This document shows, in pieces, positions 57,431-64,000 of a stretch of 64,000 nt of DNA. Each line of letters opens with the position of its first letter. Position 1 is the first letter of the stretch. Source of the stretch: Yersinia canariae. Its GTDB lineage: Bacteria; Pseudomonadota; Gammaproteobacteria; Enterobacterales; Enterobacteriaceae. Both the position numbers and the translations under genes were made by a program. A model generated the notes under the pieces. It searched no databases. It was not told where the DNA came from and saw nothing but the letters and a program-made list of their open reading frames with translations. The stretch spans positions 2,294,001 through 2,358,000 of the forward strand of contig NZ_CP043727.1 in the NCBI RefSeq assembly GCF_009831415.1, read 5' to 3'.

Positions 57431-59549
57431 ATTCTGTCTGTAATTGCCACAAACGTGCATAAGCGCCTGACTGAGTTAGCAATTCTTGATGACTGCCTTG
57501 CTCCAACACTTGCCCATCTTTTAACACCAAAATGCGATGGCATTGGCGCAATGTATTTAAACGGTGAGCAATGCAAATCACCGTCCGATTGCGGGTAATT
57601 TCCGGTAACTGGCGCATAATAGCCGCCTCAGATTCATAATCTAATGCACTGGTTGCTTCATCAAGAATCAGTATTTTAGGGTCTGCCATTAATGCTCGAG
57701 CTAAAGCAACGCGCTGGCGCTGACCGCCTGATAACATGCCCCCTCGCTCACCGACTTGCGTTTGATAGCCTTGTGGCAATGCGCTAATAAAGTCGTGTGC
57801 CCCGGCCAGCCGGGCAATATATTCAACTTGAGTATCCTCAGCATTGGGCCGGCACTGACATATATTGTCCCGTATCGTGCCGGAAAACAGTACGCTTTCC
57901 TGTAACACCACACTCATCTGGCAGCGCAATGAAGTCGCATCAGTTATAGCCAAATCCTGCCCATCCACCAGAATCTGCCCATGCTGCGGTGTGTACAACC
58001 GTTGGAGCAACTTAGTCAATGTTGATTTACCACAGCCCGATGGCCCGGTAATGCCGATAAATTCCCCACTGGCAATATCCAAACTGAGATTCTGTATCAC
58101 CTCAGCGGTATCGGGCCGATAGCGGAAACGGACTTGCTTAAAGGCCAAACTCCCCGCCCGACTATTGTGCGAAACCAACCCCGCACTGCCCGGTTCCGTT
58201 GGATAATCCATAATGGTGCCAATACGTGTTAAGGCGACTTGCGTGTGCTGGAAATCTTGCCAGATCTGCGCCATTCGCAAGATAGGTTGAGTGACATAGC
58301 CAGAGAACAGAGTAAAGGCGATAAATTGCCCAGGGCTAAGCTCCCCCGCTAATACCTGCGTCACGCCAAACCACAAGACAATCGCAGAGGTGACTTTATT
58401 GATGAGTGTGATGCCCTGCTCGGCTATATTTGCAGCCCGGGCGCAAGCAAATGAGGCTCGCACATAACTCGCCAATGATTGCCGCCAGCGCTGGATAAAG
58501 TGGCTTTCGGTGGCCGAAGTTTTGATGGTTTCTAACCCACTAATGGCTTCTGTCAAAAATGAGGTGTTATCTGCGCTGGTTTCATATTGGCGTTCAACCC
58601 GCTGACGTAATACTCGCCCCACAGCCCACCAAAACAGCAGATAGCACAACAGCGAGAACAGCACTATCCACGTCAATTGTTGGCTATAACAAAACATCAC
58701 GGCAATAAAGGTACTGACAAACACCAAATCCAGCAGCATTGTTAAAGCAGAACCGGTCATAAAACTGCGGATTTGCTCCATTTCCCGCATTTTGGCAATC
58801 GTCTGCCCAGTTTGTTGCGAGCCAAAGTATCCCAGAGGTAACCCCAGTAAATGGCGATAAAGTCGCGTATTCAGCTCCGCACCGACCCGGCTGGATAAAT
58901 GTGCGAATAACCAACTGCGCAAAAAGGTATAACAGGGTTCAGCAATTGCCAGCGCAATCATGGCCGTGCCGAGCACCGCCAGGCTCCCCACACCACGGCT
59001 GACCAAGACTTTGTCTATCACCGTCTCAAACAGCATCGGTGTCACCAGCAAAATGCCCTGTAACAGCAATGAAACCAAGATGATATTACGTAATTGATGG
59101 CGATATTTGCTGATAACCGGCATAAACCAACTAAAACCAAAAGCGATTTTCTTCTGCTCTTGCGGATCAGCTTTGGCCAACAAGATAGCCTCACCGCGCC
59201 ACAAGTTGGCCAATTCTTGCTGGCTTATTTGCTGTTGCCGGCCATCTGCGGCGAAATACACCATTGCGTTTTGCTCGTTGAGGGCCAGCAATACATACCA
59301 CTGGACGCCATCACTAAACACAATGGGGAACATAAGATTGCCCAGTCGCGCAAAGGGCTGTTGGACAGTTCTGGCGCGCAAGCCAATCCAGCTAGCACAA
59401 CGGCATAGCGCAATGTTATCTATCTTATTAGGCGATAACCCGAGTTTATGGGCGAGTGACGGTGCCTCGACCGCCAGATCAAAACACGCCGCGGCGCGCG
59501 CCAGTGCTTCAAGTGGCTGAATAGACTGAGTTAATGTTGAGTTCGTCAT
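57429..59549 (-). CDS. Type I secretion ABC exporter, second ATPase (RtxE-like)
   Basis: 706 residues. N-terminal domain of about 130 residues like a degenerate C39 peptidase (no Cys/His pair seen), a six-segment membrane domain, and a C-terminal ATPase: Walker A GITGPSGCGKSTLTKLLQ, signature MLSGGQRQRVALARAL, Walker B ILILDEATSALD, H-loop IAHRL. Third gene of a tight unit; it begins 1 base after the adaptor gene stop. A second, different exporter (60942-63077) opens the same unit. Two ABC proteins with one HlyD is the pattern of MARTX export loci (rtxB, rtxD, rtxE), where they are thought to act as a heterodimer. Assignment as RtxE-like is inference. Confidence 0.82.
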   Translation of the reverse strand: MTNSTLTQSIQPLEALARAAACFDLAVEAPSLAHKLGLSPNKIDNIALCRCASWIGLRARTVQQPFARLGNLMFPIVFSDGVQWYVLLALNEQNAMVYFAADGRQQQISQQELANLWRGEAILLAKADPQEQKKIAFGFSWFMPVISKYRHQLRNIILVSLLLQGILLVTPMLFETVIDKVLVSRGVGSLAVLGTAMIALAIAEPCYTFLRSWLFAHLSSRVGAELNTRLYRHLLGLPLGYFGSQQTGQTIAKMREMEQIRSFMTGSALTMLLDLVFVSTFIAVMFCYSQQLTWIVLFSLLCYLLFWWAVGRVLRQRVERQYETSADNTSFLTEAISGLETIKTSATESHFIQRWRQSLASYVRASFACARAANIAEQGITLINKVTSAIVLWFGVTQVLAGELSPGQFIAFTLFSGYVTQPILRMAQIWQDFQHTQVALTRIGTIMDYPTEPGSAGLVSHNSRAGSLAFKQVRFRYRPDTAEVIQNLSLDIASGEFIGITGPSGCGKSTLTKLLQRLYTPQHGQILVDGQDLAITDATSLRCQMSVVLQESVLFSGTIRDNICQCRPNAEDTQVEYIARLAGAHDFISALPQGYQTQVGERGGMLSGGQRQRVALARALMADPKILILDEATSALDYESEAAIMRQLPEITRNRTVICIAHRLNTLRQCHRILVLKDGQVLEQGSHQELLTQSGAYARLWQLQTE

Positions 59550-59550
59550 T

Positions 59551-60945
59551 TCAGCGCTCCCTCATAGCTTCTGATTGATATTGCTGTAATGGACTGAGCA
59601 AATAATCAATAACCCGTCGACGGCCGGTTTTAATCTCGACACTGACAGCCATCCCCGCCGACAGCCGTACCGGTTTCCCCTCTATGGTTAGCGTGTCACT
59701 ATTGAGCCGAATTCGCGCAGGAAAGACTAAGCCTTGCTGTTGATCTTCCATCGCATCACGGGAGATATGCTTAACTTCACCAGACAGTGTGCCAAATCGG
59801 GTATAGGGGAAACTGTCGACTTTGACCTCCACCGCCTGCCCGGGCAGAACAAAACCAACATCTTTGTTGAGGATCATGACATCAAGCTCTAGCTGATGAT
59901 TTTCTGGCACCAAGACCATCAGTGGCTGAGCACTGGTGACAACGCCACCAAGGGTATGTACGGCTAATTGCTGAATAACACCGGCCACTGGTGCGCGCAA
60001 ACTTTGCTGGCGCTGTTTGTCTCTCAATTTGATCTGTTCTTGCCGCAATTGATTGATAATTTCGTGCGCTTTATTCAATTGCTCCTGATAACTTCGCTGC
60101 TTCTCGGCCAAATAGTGCAGTCGAGTTTGCATCAACTGACGCGCTTTAGCCTGTAAAATGGCCTGTTCACTTGCCAATCGACCGGCGTCAGCTCCCGCAT
60201 TTAGCCATTCCCGCTCTTGCACTAAGAGTTCGACGGCAGCGATAGACTTGGATTTAGCCAGTGTTTGCAATGCTTGTAGCCGCTGATGAATGTTTTTCAT
60301 CAAGGCTTCTTGGTGGATAATATTGGTGATCCCGGCCTGAATCTGAGCCTGATTGACGGCCTGTTCGCTATCCTGACGCGCTAACTCCGCATTGACCTCG
60401 TCATTCTCTTTCGCCAACAGTGAATTAGCAGTCATAACTAACCCGTTAGGGCTACGTCGAGGCGGAGTAAAATGGGCCAGCGGGTTGTCTGTGAGCAATG
60501 CCATCATTCGCGCAACTTCAAGCTCGCGGTGAATTAACTGCTGGTTGACATTGCCTAGCTCTGCATCAATGCCAATCGGATTTAATTCAATCAAAACCTG
60601 GCCTGCCGTTACCCTGTCACCATCACGCACATTAATACTCGCCACCACCCCCGGATCCAGAGGTTGGATAACTTTTGAATGTTCCGAAACGATCACTTTG
60701 CCATGAGCTGATGCATGGATATCAAGCCTGCCAACAATTGACCAAGCCAATACCAGTAGTAATGTCAGCGCCAAGAACCAGGCCGTGCGCCGCGCCATCG
60801 GTGCCACTGGCCGCTCCACAATATCCAGATAGGCGGGAAGGAAATCATACTCATCACGGGTGCGGCCCGAGGAAACAGAGTGTTGCCAGCGGCGCTTTAC
60901 GGCATTAAGTAACGGAAATTTAACCAGATATTGCATCAACTTCAT
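59551..60945 (-). CDS. HlyD-family type I secretion adaptor (RtxD-like)
   Basis: 464 residues. Short cytoplasmic start with EYDFLPAYLDIVERPVAP as in HlyD/RtxD proteins, one membrane segment about 55-75 (WFLALTLLLVLAWSIVG), half-lipoyl motif KVIQPLDPGVVASINVRDGDRVTAGQVLIEL, a long alpha-helical hairpin (about 130-310), and a second lipoyl half (LRAPVAGVIQQLAVHTLGGVV). Spans the periplasm to TolC. Its ATG overlaps the stop of the first exporter gene (ATGA at 60942-60945). Confidence 0.9.
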   Translation of the reverse strand: MKLMQYLVKFPLLNAVKRRWQHSVSSGRTRDEYDFLPAYLDIVERPVAPMARRTAWFLALTLLLVLAWSIVGRLDIHASAHGKVIVSEHSKVIQPLDPGVVASINVRDGDRVTAGQVLIELNPIGIDAELGNVNQQLIHRELEVARMMALLTDNPLAHFTPPRRSPNGLVMTANSLLAKENDEVNAELARQDSEQAVNQAQIQAGITNIIHQEALMKNIHQRLQALQTLAKSKSIAAVELLVQEREWLNAGADAGRLASEQAILQAKARQLMQTRLHYLAEKQRSYQEQLNKAHEIINQLRQEQIKLRDKQRQQSLRAPVAGVIQQLAVHTLGGVVTSAQPLMVLVPENHQLELDVMILNKDVGFVLPGQAVEVKVDSFPYTRFGTLSGEVKHISRDAMEDQQQGLVFPARIRLNSDTLTIEGKPVRLSAGMAVSVEIKTGRRRVIDYLLSPLQQYQSEAMRER

Positions 60946-63077
60946 TTTGATTCTCCATGGCTAAAATTAGCCTGCTGCCGCCAAAGTTGTGCATAAACAC
61001 CGTTTAACGCCAATAAGGCGTCGTGGTTGGCCAGTTCGGTCACACAGCCTTGGGTTATGACGCCAATTCGGTGGCAGTGTCGTACCGTGGAGAGACGATG
61101 AGCGATAGTGATAACAGTGCGATTAGCAATGATACGAGCCATGTTGTTCTGCACTTCGGCCTGTGATTCATCATCCAGAGCACTGGTCGCCTCATCAAAA
61201 ATCAAAATTCGTGGGTTAGCCAGCAGTGTCCGGGCAATAGCAATGCGCTGGCGTTGCCCACCAGAAAGTGAGGCTCCGCCCTCTGACAATACCGTGTCAT
61301 ATCCCAATGGTAAGGCGAGGATAAAGCTGTGTGCGCCGGCCAAACCTGCCGCTGTGACCACATCATTTAGCGAAGCTGTTGGCCGAGAATGTGCGATATT
61401 TTCACGAACAGTTCGGTTAAACAGGTAATTTTCCTGCATCACCACCCCCACCTGACGGCGTAAATATTCAGGCGAAAAATGGTTTATCGGGCAACCATCA
61501 ATATTAATTTTGCCTTGTTCAGCAATATAAAGGCGCTGTAATAGCCGAGCTACCGTGCTTTTACCTGAGCCAGATGGCCCCACCAGCCCGATATGCTCTC
61601 CGGCACACAGTGATAATGAAAAATCGCGCAAGACCGGATCAAGGTCAGGACGATAACGAAAAGTCACATTTTTCAGTGTGATATCACCCTTAACTTGCTT
61701 GTCAGACGGTGCGGCACCCGTGGCTTGCTCGACAGGCAAGCTCAAAATATCGGATATCAGCATCAGCCCAATCTGCGCCCGTATACTTTGTTGCCACAAA
61801 TCAACCAGTTTACTCATGGGCATTAATGCCTGTACCGCCAACATATTAAAGGCAATCAATTGGCCGATACTGAGTTGCACTGACATCACTTGATAGGCTC
61901 CGATGACTATAACCAGCGCCCCAGCCAGTTTTTGCAGCAACTGAGCGCATTGGCTACTGAAACTTTGCACGTTTTGCACTTGAAAATTGGCTTGGGCATA
62001 ATCACGAGTTTGGGTCTCCCAGCGCTGTTGCATTTGTGGCTCTAATGCCAGACTTTTTACGGTTTCGACTCCTGCGACAGTTTCGGTTAAAAATGCGCCA
62101 TTTTGTGCCGCGCAACTGCACAGCACTTCGACTTTTTTTTGCAATGGTCGAGTGGTCAGGGCGGCTAATAACAAATAAAGCGGTAGCGTACCCAAAACAA
62201 TGAATGTCAGCAGCGGCGAAATACACCACATCACGATAAATAATACCAAGGTAAAAACAACATCCACACATAATGTCAGGGCCGAACCGGTAATAAATTC
62301 ACGGATACTATCTAATTCTCGCACCCTGGCGACAATATTCCCCACATGTCGCTGCTTAAAATAACTTAGTGGCAACTTAATTAAGTGTTGAAATAGCTTG
62401 CCGCCCAGTAAAATATCCACCCGCGTTGTCGTATGGCTAAAAATATATTCCCGCAAGAGCTTTAGTACAACTTCATATATTCCCACCACTAATAATACAA
62501 TAATTAACACATCGAGAGTCGTCAGCGCATTATGGACTAGGACTTTATCCATAATCACCTGAAAGAAAAGTGGAGATATCAATGCCAGGAACTGCAATAG
62601 CATTGATAATACCAAGACCTGAACCAGTGATTTACGGTGACGTAATAAAACCGGGATAAACCAGCGGATGTTAAAACGCGAATGGCTGCAATAGAGGACA
62701 ACTCCGCCCCACATCAAACTAAGCTCTTGATAACTTATTATTTTTGGCTTATCACTGTCAGCGTGTTGAATCAAAGCCTGCTGATCATTCAGCCGGGCCA
62801 ATAAAATAAACCGGCCTTGTGTATCACGAAATGCCAGTGGCAATTGCCCTGTTTTAATTTTATTTAAGGGTTGCTTTTTTACGGTGAAACGAACGGATGT
62901 CGCGCGCGACAGTTGTGATAAATAGCGTTGTAATGATGTGAATGTTACCCTTATCGTGATATCAATTGCAGCTTTGCGGCCAAATATTTCCACAGGTTCG
63001 GCATTAATCCCGGCTAAACGCAGCAACTGTGCTGCACAGACTAAAGAAGAATGAATGTGATTTTCCATAAATTGCAT
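60942..63077 (-). CDS. Type I secretion ABC exporter, first ATPase (HlyB/RtxB-like)
   Basis: 711 residues from ATG 63077 (ATG 63068 also possible). N-terminal C39-like domain without the catalytic cysteine context (CAAQLLRLAGI instead of a DCGPAC-type motif), as in HlyB, so it docks substrate without cleaving it. Membrane domain with VGNIVARVRELDSIREFITGSALT. ATPase with GLVGPSGSGKSTVARLLQ, LSGGQRQRIAIARTLL and LIFDEATSALDDES. Expected to export a protein with a C-terminal, uncleaved RTX-type signal. No such protein gene lies within 60-64 kb. Confidence 0.87.
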   Translation of the reverse strand: MQFMENHIHSSLVCAAQLLRLAGINAEPVEIFGRKAAIDITIRVTFTSLQRYLSQLSRATSVRFTVKKQPLNKIKTGQLPLAFRDTQGRFILLARLNDQQALIQHADSDKPKIISYQELSLMWGGVVLYCSHSRFNIRWFIPVLLRHRKSLVQVLVLSMLLQFLALISPLFFQVIMDKVLVHNALTTLDVLIIVLLVVGIYEVVLKLLREYIFSHTTTRVDILLGGKLFQHLIKLPLSYFKQRHVGNIVARVRELDSIREFITGSALTLCVDVVFTLVLFIVMWCISPLLTFIVLGTLPLYLLLAALTTRPLQKKVEVLCSCAAQNGAFLTETVAGVETVKSLALEPQMQQRWETQTRDYAQANFQVQNVQSFSSQCAQLLQKLAGALVIVIGAYQVMSVQLSIGQLIAFNMLAVQALMPMSKLVDLWQQSIRAQIGLMLISDILSLPVEQATGAAPSDKQVKGDITLKNVTFRYRPDLDPVLRDFSLSLCAGEHIGLVGPSGSGKSTVARLLQRLYIAEQGKINIDGCPINHFSPEYLRRQVGVVMQENYLFNRTVRENIAHSRPTASLNDVVTAAGLAGAHSFILALPLGYDTVLSEGGASLSGGQRQRIAIARTLLANPRILIFDEATSALDDESQAEVQNNMARIIANRTVITIAHRLSTVRHCHRIGVITQGCVTELANHDALLALNGVYAQLWRQQANFSHGESK

Positions 63078-63569
63078 TGCCTATGTTTTCATCGTCAGAG
63101 TCAAATAACTTTCTATAGCCATAGAATATAACCATGAAATTGTATCGTCCCTTTTATATACCGGTCTTATAAAGTAAGGTTTTATAATAAATTCAATCTC
63201 AAAATTTCTTTAATTTTATTAAAAAAACAGAATTCGCGGTGTAATCATAAAGTCGAAAATATAAATCAAAACTCGGGTATTACTGGCTATACTGTAAAAT
63301 CCGCAGTGTTACCCGCGACGGGCACCTCACATTTATTGATTTGTATCGCCAATTTTTTATCGCTTTGTGTGATAATTTCACGGTGATTTATAGCCTAAAT
63401 AATTCGAGTAGCAGAAAGACGGCAAGTGAATGTGCCCGATGAGCTTATGTGGTCAGTCATTTGGGTGATTGAACATAGCCAGCGCCCATGCAACTTGAAG
63501 CATGACGGGCATATAGCCATTGTGATTGGCCGCCGCCGTTTTATCACTGATAACAGGAATTTCCTCACC
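63078..63569. other. Long intergenic region, secretion genes / fhs
   Basis: 492 bp, AT-rich on the left (63100-63300), with promoters expected for both directions. Contains a complete ERIC element. In MARTX loci the toxin operon lies opposite rtxBDE; here that place is taken by fhs. Confidence 0.6.
63389..63515 (+). repeat. Full-length ERIC element, 127 bp
   Basis: Begins TATAGCCTAAATAATTCGAG, has the core GATGAGCTTATGTGGTCAGT and GGGTGATTGAACATAGCC, and ends CAACTTGAAGCATGACGGGC-ATATA. Start and end are inverted ERIC termini, and the 127-bp length is that of the canonical element. Confidence 0.88.
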
Positions 63570-64000
63570 ATGACACCGACACCACCTCCTACTGCCGATG
63601 CTCGCCCCCCCTTATCTGATGTGAATCTTGAAGCAAATTTGCTGCCAATTCAGCGAGTTGCTCAGCAATTAGGCCTAAGCGCTGATGATTTAATCCCATA
63701 CGGGCATCATATGGCGAAAGTCGATATCAGTGCATTGCGCCCCGGCAGTCCGCAGGGCAAACTGATTCTGGTTTCCAGCATTACGCCGACACCGATGGGA
63801 GAAGGTAAAACCGTCACAACGATTGGTTTAAGTCAGGGAATCAACCACTTAGGTTTTCGCGCTGTGGCGTGTATTCGCCAGCCCAGTCTTGGCCCTGTTT
63901 TTGGTGTTAAAGGAGGAGCCGCAGGCGGCGGCGCGGCACAAGTGTTGCCCATGGAGAAATTGAACCTGCACCTGACAGGCGATATCCATGCTATCAGTGC
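63570..64000 (+). CDS. fhs: Formate-tetrahydrofolate ligase (3' end outside window)
   Basis: The first 143 codons are visible from ATG 63570 (AGGAA about 12 bases upstream). ATP-binding loop [25 protein letters not shown] and the signature [40 protein letters not shown] are diagnostic. Makes 10-formyl-tetrahydrofolate from formate, ATP and THF. E. coli lacks fhs, so its presence marks a one-carbon route not shared with the neighbouring E. coli-like block. Confidence 0.95.
   Translation, partial: MTPTPPPTADARPPLSDVNLEANLLPIQRVAQQLGLSADDLIPYGHHMAKVDISALRPGSPQGKLILVSSITPTPMGEGKTVTTIGLSQGINHLGFRAVACIRQPSLGPVFGVKGGAAGGGAAQVLPMEKLNLHLTGDIHAIS

Noticed and set aside
1..64000. CRISPR arrays, tRNA or rRNA genes, complete insertion sequences or prophage
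   Set aside because: Looked for regular direct repeats, cloverleaf sequences and transposase frames; none could be supported.

Overview
The window looks like chromosomal DNA of a Yersinia species of the Y. enterocolitica group. The main reasons are a class A beta-lactamase very like Y. enterocolitica BlaA, ERIC repeats of the yersinial type, and long stretches of gene order shared with the E. coli replication terminus (ydfG, ynfA/B/D, clcB, ynfK, mlc, ynfL/M, tus, fumC, manA, ydgA, malI/X/Y, add, ydgJ). It is terminus DNA: it holds a 28-bp sequence that I read as identical to the E. coli dif site (23569-23596), and a tus gene with a TerB-like Ter site just upstream (35232-35254). The Ter polarity would stop forks that travel rightward past dif. 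All six KOPS-like octamers I found by eye point toward dif.

Left part (1-18.2 kb): an srfABC operon, cut by the left edge inside srfC; amn; a tiny lipoprotein gene; a cluster that seems devoted to a modified amino acid (DDAH-type hydrolase, periplasmic binding protein, two permeases but no ATPase, an Lrp/AsnC regulator and an AstE/AspA-type deacylase); the nitric oxide detoxification genes norVW with divergent norR, three NorR boxes and a sigma-54 promoter; and yghU.

Accessory zone around dif (18.2-25.2 kb): a secreted glycoside hydrolase gene broken by a deletion with frameshift, a coiled-coil protein with a J-like HPD segment, an MFS gene flanked by imperfect direct repeats, a 16-bp perfect inverted repeat, dif with an overlapping degenerate dif-like arm, and a second MFS exporter.

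Conserved terminus block (25.2-48.8 kb): the E. coli-like genes listed above plus blaA, a SHOCT-domain membrane protein and a yfeH-type transporter. MalI, MalX and MalY form a control, uptake and metabolism unit with two MalI operators.

Right part (48.8-64 kb): L-arabinose genes arranged as araFGH-araC divergent from araBA, without araD, with an AraC I1/I2-like operator pair. Then comes a three-gene type I secretion system with two different ABC exporters around one HlyD-type adaptor (rtxBDE-like) and no visible substrate gene, a full 127-bp ERIC element, and the start of fhs, which runs off the right edge. All calls are from reading the sequence; no database search was run.
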